This document shows positions 35,765 through 42,966 of a DNA stretch of 64,000 nucleotides, piece after piece. The stretch spans positions 30,874 to 94,873 of the forward strand of contig JASHNW010000045.1 in the NCBI GenBank assembly GCA_030041435.1, read 5' to 3'. The stretch is from Acidobacteriaceae bacterium. Lineage in GTDB: Bacteria > Acidobacteriota > Terriglobia > Terriglobales > Acidobacteriaceae. The position numbers and the translations under genes were made by a program. The notes under the pieces are model-generated. The model ran no database searches. It saw nothing but the letters and a program-made list of their open reading frames with translations, and was not told where the DNA came from. Every line of letters begins with the position of its first letter. Position 1 is the stretch's first letter.

Positions 35765-36452
35765 TATCAGGGCACGGCTCCTGAGGCCATTGAAAACACA
35801 TAACTTACAATTCTTCAATTCTCTGGATTCCCAAAATTCTCCGGAATCCCAAGTTGGCCGCACAAAAACGCACAAGTTTTTCGACCAGAAACCGCTGCGG
35901 GCGTCGGTGGAAACGTCCGGATTGCCGACTACACAGCATTGACCCGTTGTAGGATGACTCGCGGAGGGTGCCGATGGCGGATTTGCGCTATGAAGAGATG
36001 CTGAACCTGACAGCAGATCGTCAGTATCCAATGGGTCGCCGTAGGTTCATCTTCGTCCATGGCATTCTGCTGTTTGGAATCCCGATGTTTTGCGTCATGA
36101 GTGGGTTCGAATGGTACTCGCATCAATTCCATTTCAAGGGGATTTGGCTCCTGTCCTGGCTGATTATCGCCTTGGCATTCTGGTGCGTCGTTGGATACAT
36201 GTTCGGCCGATCGCGATGGCGCTCTATCGAACGCCGAGCCTTGCGTTCACGGGGTTGACCTGAAAAGGTCGGTTAATCGGCCACACGGATAATTGGGCGA
36301 TTCAGAACTAACGGGTCCGGAATGCCTGATCGTTGGCCGCACAAAAAACGCACATGAATCCTTCGATAGCCTACCAGTCGCTGAATCGAAGTTGGTTACG
36401 AGGCGGCCTTCATATCAGGGCACGATTCAAGACAAGTTTGAAAACGAATAAC
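35765..36452. repeat. Two pairs of direct repeats bracketing a small membrane-protein gene
   Basis: Pair A: TATCAGGGCACG, 14 variable bases, TGAAAAC-NN-ATAAC at 35765-35804 and again at 36413-36452. Pair B: GGCCGCACAAAAACGCAC-like at 35853-35874 and 36332-36354 (one extra A). The order is A, B, gene, B, A, all in the same orientation. They look like mobile-element or integration-scar repeats, but no integrase is present. Confidence 0.6.
35974..36258 (+). CDS. Small two-pass membrane protein, unknown family
   Basis: A 94-residue protein: a polar start with RRRFIF, then two hydrophobic segments (FVHGILLFGIPMFCVMSGF and GIWLLSWLIIALAFWCVVGYMF) and a basic tail (GRSRWRSIERRALRSRG), consistent with a cytoplasmic tail by the positive-inside rule. 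GGAGG (35962-35966) supports ATG 35974 over GTG 35968. It resembles 2TM-domain proteins in layout only. It sits between the repeat pairs of the accessory patch. Confidence 0.65.
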   Translation: MADLRYEEMLNLTADRQYPMGRRRFIFVHGILLFGIPMFCVMSGFEWYSHQFHFKGIWLLSWLIIALAFWCVVGYMFGRSRWRSIERRALRSRG

Positions 36453-36985
36453 CTGCGAATGTCGTCCTGAGCGGAGCGCGCCCAGATCTTCCTGAGCGGT
36501 ACACATGCATCCCGGCGCGGAGTCGAACGGACCCCCGCAGCGAAACGAGCGGCATGCACCAAAAGCAACCTTTGGCGCGGAGGGAATCGGTGGCAAAGCC
36601 ACCGATAAGAATCCAAAGCGTTGCTTTCGCGAGCCTCCAGTGCCTGCGGCCGGATTCATATCCAGAGGCCGGCGCCCGAAAGGGAAGTATGGCCGACTTT
36701 GCGGCAATTTCGTGTCGATGAGTGCGTTGGCCTGTAGGCGATAGTTGACAGTTCCGCTGCTGAAGGTTGCTGAGGCCGTGTCGCCCTTTAGTCGCGGCCC
36801 CACCGATCATGCACTGACGGGTGAACGGGCGTGACGTTGAAACGCGGCAAATGCGCGATTGGGTCGCGCACCACGGCAGAACCGGGCGAAGAAAAAGAGA
36901 ATCGTAGGTTATACTGGCGCTGGCGACCTTCCGCATGCAGGCTCTCCGTTGAAGTGCCCGGCGGCGGCTGAGAGAGGAGTCCGCG
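36259..36985. other. 727-bp intergenic region with degenerate repeats
   Basis: No credible gene. It includes the second copies of the A and B repeats and words like GTCGTCCTGAGCGGAGCG and GCGGAGTCGAACGGACC, typical of widely dispersed bacterial intergenic repeats. A TATACT (36910-36915) near the 3' end could be a -10 for the DUF4238 gene, without a matching -35. Confidence 0.55.
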
Positions 36986-37960
36986 ATGCGCTCACACGCA
37001 ATCCCCATGCGCTTGCTGAAGCAGTTCGCTGCCGGAGAGGCGAACACCGAGTCCCTGCGGATGTGGCGCTACGAACGAGGTTTCAGGCCGGTTAGAAAGG
37101 CATCGCCCAAATCGGAGACGCGCACGGACGGATATTTTGCCAGACCGTCGAACCCCTCGTTTGAAGAGGGTATCGAAAAAGCTCTCGCGGACCAGATCGA
37201 AAATGAGGTCCACCGCGAGCTCGATTTTCTTTGCAGCCGGTTTTTCGTTTTTGGCGATCGCCACAAACGGTCACTGACCAAGTACATCGCGCTTCTGTTC
37301 ATGCGCTGCCCCGGCCGAAAAGAGGGCGTAAGGGCGCACATGGAGGAGACGCGCCGTCGCCTGGCGCTGCTATTTGAAAACGAGGAGGCTCTCCTCCGGT
37401 ACACGATGAAGGTATCGATCAAAGAAGGAGTGCCCGTTTCAATAGACGCGTTTCGCAGAGCCTGGGACAAGGTTCTGGCCACGCCCGCGACCGTGGAATC
37501 GGTCCAAGAGCAGTTTGCAGCTTCTCTGGAGCGGTGGACGAAGTATTTCGACGACCACTTGTATCACGGTCAGTGGGGCATTCTTCACTCAGAACCGGGC
37601 GACCCGTTTATCCTCGGTGACAACCCGGTTGTGACCTGGAGGCTAGACGCTGCCGGCCCTTCTTTCGGTGTGGGACTCCACCAGCCTGGAACTGAAGTTT
37701 TCCTGCCCATTTCTCCGACCGCATGTCTGCAAATTCTTCCGGCGGGACACCCACGGCCAGTTGTATCGCGGCCGACCCCGACTCAAATCAATGAGGTCGA
37801 GGTGATGTTTATGACGAGGCGCGTCTACAGTCAGACTCTGCTGCCGTACGTCGATGAACTCGTTCAACGGAAGGGCGGAACGCTGAAGATCGGATATAAC
37901 TGCTTCCTGCCGACGAGGGACGACGAAGCAGATCTTGCGCGGATGCTCAATACAATTTAA
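36986..37960 (+). CDS. DUF4238 domain protein
   Basis: A 324-residue protein with the layout of DUF4238: HAIPMRLLKQFA at the start, an alpha-helical centre (RSLTKYIALLFMRCP, RRRLALLFENEEALLRY) and the C-terminal GDPFILGDNPVVTWR followed by VFLPISPTACLQILP. Function unknown; such genes tend to be scattered and accessory. GAGAGGAG lies upstream of ATG 36986. Codon use is visibly less GC-biased and less skewed than core genes nearby, suggesting transfer. An HNH-like gene follows 18 bp later. Confidence 0.75.
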   Translation: MRSHAIPMRLLKQFAAGEANTESLRMWRYERGFRPVRKASPKSETRTDGYFARPSNPSFEEGIEKALADQIENEVHRELDFLCSRFFVFGDRHKRSLTKYIALLFMRCPGRKEGVRAHMEETRRRLALLFENEEALLRYTMKVSIKEGVPVSIDAFRRAWDKVLATPATVESVQEQFAASLERWTKYFDDHLYHGQWGILHSEPGDPFILGDNPVVTWRLDAAGPSFGVGLHQPGTEVFLPISPTACLQILPAGHPRPVVSRPTPTQINEVEVMFMTRRVYSQTLLPYVDELVQRKGGTLKIGYNCFLPTRDDEADLARMLNTI

Positions 37961-37978
37961 TCGGCGGGGAGAGCAAGC

Positions 37979-38221
37979 GTGCATGGCCGAGTCTGTATCT
38001 TCTGCGGCGAATCAGTCAGCAGTAAGGAACATCTGTTTGCGGAGCGGATTCTCAATTCCTTCGGAGGGCGGGCAAAAAGAAGAAGACAGACTCTCGTCGA
38101 TGGAGTTACGCGCGAATTTGCCCACGCCGGGCTCTCTGCGTCTCCCCGTGGTCAACGCCTTTCGCCCCCTCGACAAAAATTGTCAAGACTTTCCCCCTCA
38201 AACCAAAGTAATGACCCCTGA
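37979..38221 (+). pseudogene. Truncated HNH-type zinc protein gene
   Basis: GTG 37979 follows GGAGAG. The first 27 residues (VCIFCGESVSSKEHLFAERIL) are the CxxC-plus-KEH start of a common HNH-nuclease-like family that normally runs far longer. After about residue 45 the sequence loses any family likeness and becomes basic and low-complexity, ending at residue 80 inside the leader of the next element. The downstream element probably cut off the gene's 3' part. It looks like the second gene of a DUF4238-HNH pair. Confidence 0.55.
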
Positions 38222-38258
38222 AAGCAATCCACTTCCACGCCAAAACTCCCCAAAAACT

Positions 38259-38287
38259 TTGGCAGGGTTCACCCCCGGACTTGGTAT
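38259..38287 (+). promoter_or_regulatory. Promoter of the zinc-knuckle-like ORF
   Basis: TTGGCA (38259-38264), a 17-nt spacer and TGGTAT (38282-38287). The predicted start near 38294 gives a leader of about 75 nt containing the whole hairpin at 38313-38348. Confidence 0.55.
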
Positions 38288-38312
38288 TCTAAAAATAGAG
38301 AGAAAAATTCAA

Positions 38313-38348
38313 AAAAGGCCGCTCCCGCCACCCGGCGAGCGGCCTTTT
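38313..38348 (+). terminator. Intrinsic terminator inside the leader of the zinc-knuckle-like ORF
   Basis: AAAAGGCCGCTC (38313-38324) pairs perfectly with GAGCGGCCTTTT (38337-38348) across a 12-nt loop, and more T residues follow. The ribosome binding site (GGGGAG, 38356-38361) and ATG 38369 come directly after. It could attenuate that gene, or terminate upstream transcription in both directions. Confidence 0.75.
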
Positions 38349-38368
38349 CCTTTTCGGGGAGAATCGTC

Positions 38369-39763
38369 ATGCCGCTCGAAGCAACCGAACACCTCGTCCC
38401 ACCCGAAGCCCATCGCTGCCGCTACGTCAAAACCAACGGCGCCCGCTGCACCGCGCCCGCACTCAACCGCAGAGAGCTCTGCTTCGACCACCACCGCCGC
38501 CTCCAGATGGCCCGCGGCCGGCTCCGCCCTTCCACCCCCGCAACCTTCAACATGGTGCCCCTCGTCAACTTCGTCTGGGCCGAAGACCACCACTCCATCC
38601 TCTTCAATCTCAATGAGATCGCCGAAGCCCTCTCGCGCGGCATCATCGATACCCGCCAGGCCGGCGCCATGACCTCCATCATGCGCACCTGCCTCAAAGC
38701 CCTGCGCCAGATGCGCGACATCGAGAAGGCCGTCGAGCCGGTCCGTGCTTACGTCGAGCAGGACGGCCTCCCCCTCGTCGTCCCCGCCGACCCTCCCGCC
38801 CCGCCGCCCCACCCCACCCTCAGCTTCGATCCCGACACGCGCGAAGGCCGGTACAACATCAACCAGGAACAGCTCTGGAGGTACTTCTGCAAGGATCCCC
38901 CCGCCGGCATCAAGTGCGGCCTCCACATCGACTGGCCCGGCCGCCCCGCCGATTACCAGCCCCCCACCCCCGACCCCAGCCCCGAACCCGACCCCGCAAC
39001 CACCCCCGCACGCGACCCCGACTCCGCCTCCGAACCCACTAGCGCCACATATCCGGAGTCAGCCGCCGCCGCCGAGCAGGCTCACGTTCCTGAAACCACC
39101 CCCGACCCCGATCCAGCTCCCCAGCCCGACCCCGTCCCTGAAACCACCCCCGCCACAGCCTCCGAGCCGGATCCTGTTGCCGAAACCACCCCCGATCCCG
39201 ATCCCGGCCTCACCCTCAGCGCCGTCGCCGCCCCTCTGGCCCTAACCCAAGCAGAATCAATACAAAATCTCCAGCCGTCATCTATAACCCCTTTAGAATC
39301 CATACATACGCCCTCGGCCCCCTCTAACTACCTTCCTTCCCACACATACGCAAAAACGAGAGATTTTTTTGAGCAACAGGAACCGGGCGCGCAGCAACAG
39401 GAACCGGCTGCCCCTGGAGAACGACAAAACGCTTGGCCGCGCGTCTCCCCCCAAACAGAGAACGACCCGGAGGCGCCGAGAGCCTCCGGGTCAAGTGATC
39501 GCACTGCTGCGTTCACTTCAAGGCAAGGTAGATTGGACTCATTCCACCAAAGCTGGCTTCCAGTTCCTGCGCCCTCTTTTCACGCCTGGAGGTCGGAAGG
39601 TAGCCGGTCACCGCGTGCGCCGGGCAAATCAGCTCGCTCAGGAAGTACTGCTCGCCGTATTTGTGGAAGACCAGCTCTTCCCCTTTCGCCGACGTCGCGT
39701 CGTCACCCACCGTCATGCTCAGCATCGAGATGCGTGGCAGGTCCTTGTTGCGGACCACGATAA
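38369..39763 (+). CDS. Zinc-knuckle-like protein with Pro/Asp-rich tail
   Basis: Up to 464 residues. The N-terminus has HRCRYVKTNGARCTAPALNRR and ELCFDHH, a Cys/His pattern (C-x8-C-x9-C-x2-H) like a small zinc knuckle. Residues 50-200 are helical with LNEIAEALSRGIIDTRQAGAMTSIMRTCLKAL. From about 205 there are repeats of PDPxPxPDP and PETTPDP. Past 39490 the frame runs through a terminator and antisense to the gene at 39513-39932, so the natural end is probably earlier or lost. Function unknown. I recall similar multi-copy ORFs in acidobacteria; this is unverified memory. Confidence 0.6.
   Translation: MPLEATEHLVPPEAHRCRYVKTNGARCTAPALNRRELCFDHHRRLQMARGRLRPSTPATFNMVPLVNFVWAEDHHSILFNLNEIAEALSRGIIDTRQAGAMTSIMRTCLKALRQMRDIEKAVEPVRAYVEQDGLPLVVPADPPAPPPHPTLSFDPDTREGRYNINQEQLWRYFCKDPPAGIKCGLHIDWPGRPADYQPPTPDPSPEPDPATTPARDPDSASEPTSATYPESAAAAEQAHVPETTPDPDPAPQPDPVPETTPATASEPDPVAETTPDPDPGLTLSAVAAPLALTQAESIQNLQPSSITPLESIHTPSAPSNYLPSHTYAKTRDFFEQQEPGAQQQEPAAPGERQNAWPRVSPQTENDPEAPRASGSSDRTAAFTSRQGRLDSFHQSWLPVPAPSFHAWRSEGSRSPRAPGKSARSGSTARRICGRPALPLSPTSRRHPPSCSASRCVAGPCCGPR
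39464..39492 (-). terminator. Terminator of the small secreted protein gene
   Basis: GACCCGGAGGC (39464-39474) and GCCTCCGGGTC (39482-39492) form a perfect 11-bp stem with a 7-nt loop, 20 bp past the stop of the minus-strand gene at 39513. The following minus-strand bases are T-rich. Confidence 0.75.
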
Positions 39764-39932
39764 CGTTTTCCGACGTCGCACTGATCGTGTACGTCCCGGC
39801 GGGCAGCTCCGTGTTGCCCACGGTGAAATTGAAAGGAACAGTCGCCTGCACTGATCCGGTTTGCGCCGACGCGTTGCCAACTGTGAGGAGGCTCGCGGCG
39901 GCGAGGAATGCGATGCTCATAGTCCATTTCAT
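39513..39932 (-). CDS. Small secreted protein of unknown function
   Basis: A 139-residue protein with signal peptide (SIAFLAAASLLTVGNASAQ) and a short beta-rich domain: ATVPFNFTVGNTELPAGTYTISATSE, then GEELVFHKYGEQYFLSEL and the basic VTGYLPTSRREKRAQE near the end. This is a small exported beta-domain protein that I associate with acidobacteria (memory, unverified). AGGGGA precedes ATG 39932. The leader upstream is highly structured. A strong terminator follows, so it is a single-gene unit. Confidence 0.8.
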   Translation of the reverse strand: MKWTMSIAFLAAASLLTVGNASAQTGSVQATVPFNFTVGNTELPAGTYTISATSENVIVVRNKDLPRISMLSMTVGDDATSAKGEELVFHKYGEQYFLSELICPAHAVTGYLPTSRREKRAQELEASFGGMSPIYLALK

Positions 39933-40311
39933 AGCCGTTCCCCTTTCTCGGAGCGCCTGGTAGGCGCCTCGCTGGACTCCTCACATTGGAGTCCGATCTG
40001 GATTTCTTTCTGGCCCGGAAGCCCGTCTCTTCGGGGCTTGCGGTTGCTCCTGCATAGTGCATGCGCCTGGCCAAAGTCAGGCACAGCCTCGCGAATTCTT
40101 AGGCCGCCAGCGGATCCCTGTATTTGCAACGCGATACGCAACCGGCCCCGCCCCGTGCCGGCGATCGCCTTCCGCTTCCGCCCTGTTTCTGGTATCCGAA
40201 CGGATACCCGTGAGTAAGGCTTTGGTTCCCCACGCACGCGCCGGTTGGCTCATCGGGCGGTCCGCTGTCGGCACGCTGCGCCCTGTACCCTGTACCCTGT
40301 AAAGAACAGGC
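39933..40311. other. 379-bp divergent intergenic region with structured minus-strand leader
   Basis: On the minus strand, upstream of the secreted-protein gene, three hairpins occur in a row: AAGCCC/GGGCTT (40019-40039), GGACTCC/GGAGTCC (39974-39994) and GCGCCT/AGGCGC (39953-39967), the last next to the ribosome binding site. I could not match them to a known riboswitch. The plus-strand end carries a CCCTGTA tandem tract. Confidence 0.5.
40281..40301. repeat. Heptamer tandem tract (CCCTGTA x3)
   Basis: Three exact 7-nt units end 10 bp before the start of the MFS gene at 40312. Confidence 0.7.
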
Positions 40312-41598
40312 ATGGCCCAGCCCGCAGCCGCATTCCTCTCGCGCGACTTTCGCCGCTACCAGCTCGCGCGCGTCGTGGTCATTGTCGGCGCGGAAGCGCA
40401 GGCGCTTGGCGTCGCCTGGCAGGTCTACGAAATCACGCACCGGGCCATCGACCTCGGCTACACCGGCCTGATGCTCTTTCTGCCCGGCCTTCTTTTCATT
40501 TTGCCGGCTGGACACACCGCCGACCGCTTCGATCGGCGCCAGGTCATCCTCGTCTGCTATTCGCTCCAGGCCGTTTGCAGCCTGCTTCTCTTCTGGTTTG
40601 CATGGACCGGCATGCATCAGGTCTGGCCCATCTTCGCAGTGCTGTTCTTCATTGGCACCGGCCGCGCTTTTTCCGGCCCAGCCAGCTCCGCACTCATCCC
40701 TCACTTGGTGCCCACCGAGCACTTCGTCAACGCGGTCACCTGGGGATCGGCGATCTTTCAGTTCGCCAACATCGTCGGACCCGCGTTCGGAGGCATCCTC
40801 TTTACGCTGCCGCTGCACACGCATCTGCACGGCGCCAGCCTCGTCTACCTCTTCTGTTTTTTGAGCGTTCTCTGGTTCCTCGTGCTCGTCCATTCGCTGC
40901 ACGTTCGTCCAGGACGCATGGAGCATCGCGCCATCTCCAAAGAAGTCATCCTCGCCGGCTTCCGCTACGTCGCGCGCACCCAGGTTCTGCTCGGCTCTAT
41001 CTCGCTCGACCTCTTCGCCGTTCTGCTCGGCGGAGCCGTCGCGCTCATGCCCATCTTCGCGCAGGACATCCTGCACGCCGGTCCGCGCGGCCTCGGATTG
41101 CTGCGCGCCGCGCCCGCTCTTGGCGCGCTGATGGTCTCGCTCTGGCTCATGGTTCATCCCATTCGCCGCCGCGCCGGAACTAAAATGCTGGTCTGCGTGG
41201 CCATCTTCGGAGCCTCCACCATCGTCTTCGGCGTCTCGCGCAGTCTGCCGCTCTCGCTCGCCGCGCTGTTCGTGGTCGGCGCGTCAGACATGGTCTCCGT
41301 CGTCATCCGCGGCTCCATTCTCCAGCTCGCCACGCCCGCGGAAATGCGCGGCCGCGTCAGTGCCGTCAATTCCCTCTTCATTGGAGCGTCGAATGAGCTG
41401 GGCGAATTCGAAAGCGGACTCACCGCGCAGTGGTGGGGCGCCGTGCGCGCCGTCATCTACGGCGGCATCGGCTCGCTCGCCGTCACCGGTCTGTGGGCCG
41501 TTTTCTTCCCCAGCCTGCGGCGTGCCGGAGCCCTCACGCCGGAAGCCCTGCTCAACGCCGAGCTCGAAACCACCAGCCAGGTCGTGAAGCAGCTATGA
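40312..41598 (+). CDS. MFS exporter, EntS-like
   Basis: A 428-residue, 12-segment permease of the EntS/MFS_3 branch. It begins FLSRDFRRYQLARVVVIVGAEAQALGVAWQVYE, typical of that branch, with the helix 2-3 loop HTADRFDRRQVIL and the central RVSAVNSLFIGASNELGEFESG motif. Relatives export siderophores or drugs. No siderophore genes lie nearby, so the substrate is unknown. Its stop overlaps the start of the next gene (ATGA), indicating an operon. Confidence 0.88.
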   Translation: MAQPAAAFLSRDFRRYQLARVVVIVGAEAQALGVAWQVYEITHRAIDLGYTGLMLFLPGLLFILPAGHTADRFDRRQVILVCYSLQAVCSLLLFWFAWTGMHQVWPIFAVLFFIGTGRAFSGPASSALIPHLVPTEHFVNAVTWGSAIFQFANIVGPAFGGILFTLPLHTHLHGASLVYLFCFLSVLWFLVLVHSLHVRPGRMEHRAISKEVILAGFRYVARTQVLLGSISLDLFAVLLGGAVALMPIFAQDILHAGPRGLGLLRAAPALGALMVSLWLMVHPIRRRAGTKMLVCVAIFGASTIVFGVSRSLPLSLAALFVVGASDMVSVVIRGSILQLATPAEMRGRVSAVNSLFIGASNELGEFESGLTAQWWGAVRAVIYGGIGSLAVTGLWAVFFPSLRRAGALTPEALLNAELETTSQVVKQL

Positions 41599-42950
41599 AC
41601 GCGCCGCCGATGACGGACAGCCTCGCAGCACAGCACCGGCCATCTCGCCTCGATGGCCAGGCTTTTCCCTGGCACATCTTCTGGATCGCTCTCTTCGTCC
41701 GCATCGCCTACATGACGCTGGCCCGCACCTGGCACATCCGTCCCTACGAGGGCGAATTTGCCTTCGGCTACGAGATGGGCCGCGTCGCCCGCGCCCTCGC
41801 CACCGGCTACGGCTTTGCCGATCCCTTCCACGGCCACACCGGACCAACCGCGTGGGTTCCACCGCTGTATCCGTGGATTCTCGCCGGCGTCTTCAAAGTT
41901 TTCGGCGTTTACACGGCCGTTTCCGCGTGGATCATTCTCGCCTTTGACTGCGTGCTCAACGCGCTCATGCTGCCCGCGCTTTGGGAGATCGCCTGCCGCT
42001 GCTTCAACCGTAAGGTCGCTCTCTGGTCGGTCTGGCTCTGGGCGCTCTATCCCGCCGCCATGCAGTACGCCGTCCGCTGGATCTGGGAGATGACCCTCAC
42101 CACGTTCCTTTTCACCTGGGTGCTGGTGCTGGCGTTACGCATGCGGCGCATCGGCGACGAATCTGCCGCCAGCCCAAACAACCTCGCTCCATCCACGAAA
42201 TCCTGGGCCCTCTTCGGATTCCTCTGGGCTATCATCGCCCTCAGCGATCCCTCGCTCTGCCTGTTTCTGCCCGTCTGCGGCGTCTGGATCCTGCTCGGTT
42301 CTCCGCACCGCAAACTCTGGCCGCGGCAAATCCTCTCCGCCGCACTCGCCGCGCTCATCTTCATCGGCTGCCTCGCTCCATGGACGATCCGCAACCATCG
42401 GGTCTTTCACCACTTCATTCCGCTGCGCGCTAACTTTGGCGCCGAACTGTATCTCGGCAACGGTCCCGGCGCGACCGGTCTGCTGATGGAATACGACCAT
42501 CCCTTTCAGGCGCCCGACCAGTTCCGCCTCTACAGGCAGATGGGGGAAATCGCGTACAGCCGCTGGCGCGGAGAGCTCGCCAAACACATCATCGCTGCCG
42601 ATCCCGCGCGCTTCCTCAATCTCAGCCTGCGCCGACTGTACTATTTCTGGTTTTCCGTGCCGCATCCGGGCGACGAAGGGATCCTCAACGAATACGGACG
42701 CAACCTGAATTTTCAGTTCACCAGCATCGTTGGCCTCTTCGGCCTCGCACTCGCGCTTCGCCGCCGCATTCCTGCCGCCGGTCTCTTCGCCTGGGCGTTT
42801 TTGCTGCTTCCGCTCACGTACTACTTCGTGACCGTTCACGCCCGCTTTCGCCACCCGCTCGAACCGCTCATCGCGATTCTGGCCGTCTACCTCTTCCAGT
42901 CAGCCGAGAAGAGCTGGGAAGTGCGATGGTTCCGGCGCAGGAAGGCATAG
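41595..42950 (+). CDS. Polytopic membrane glycosyltransferase-like protein (GT39/ArnT type)
   Basis: A 451-residue protein with about ten membrane segments and the GT-C layout: a first loop with acidic residues after helix 1 (RPYEGEFAFGYEMGRVARALATGYGF), then PLYPWILAGVFKVFG, ALYPAAMQYAVRWIWEMTLTTF, APWTIRNHRVF and a C-terminal TVHARFRHPLEPLIAILA. This layout fits dolichyl/undecaprenyl-phosphate-sugar mannosyl- or arabinosyl-transferases. ATG 41595 overlaps the MFS stop; the longer frame from 41430 is a shadow of the MFS gene. ATG 41610 is also possible. Confidence 0.78.
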   Translation: MNAPPMTDSLAAQHRPSRLDGQAFPWHIFWIALFVRIAYMTLARTWHIRPYEGEFAFGYEMGRVARALATGYGFADPFHGHTGPTAWVPPLYPWILAGVFKVFGVYTAVSAWIILAFDCVLNALMLPALWEIACRCFNRKVALWSVWLWALYPAAMQYAVRWIWEMTLTTFLFTWVLVLALRMRRIGDESAASPNNLAPSTKSWALFGFLWAIIALSDPSLCLFLPVCGVWILLGSPHRKLWPRQILSAALAALIFIGCLAPWTIRNHRVFHHFIPLRANFGAELYLGNGPGATGLLMEYDHPFQAPDQFRLYRQMGEIAYSRWRGELAKHIIAADPARFLNLSLRRLYYFWFSVPHPGDEGILNEYGRNLNFQFTSIVGLFGLALALRRRIPAAGLFAWAFLLLPLTYYFVTVHARFRHPLEPLIAILAVYLFQSAEKSWEVRWFRRRKA

Positions 42951-42966
42951 CTCAGGGAGCGGCCGC

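Noticed and set aside
36396..36803. 135-residue minus-strand frame in the 36.3-37 kb gap
   Set aside because: It translates a dispersed intergenic repeat (CCTGAGCGGAGCG and similar words). It has no start-site support and no family.
39933..40090. Possible cyclic-di-GMP riboswitch
   Set aside because: The expected GEMM core elements do not align with the minus-strand leader, so only a structured leader is reported.
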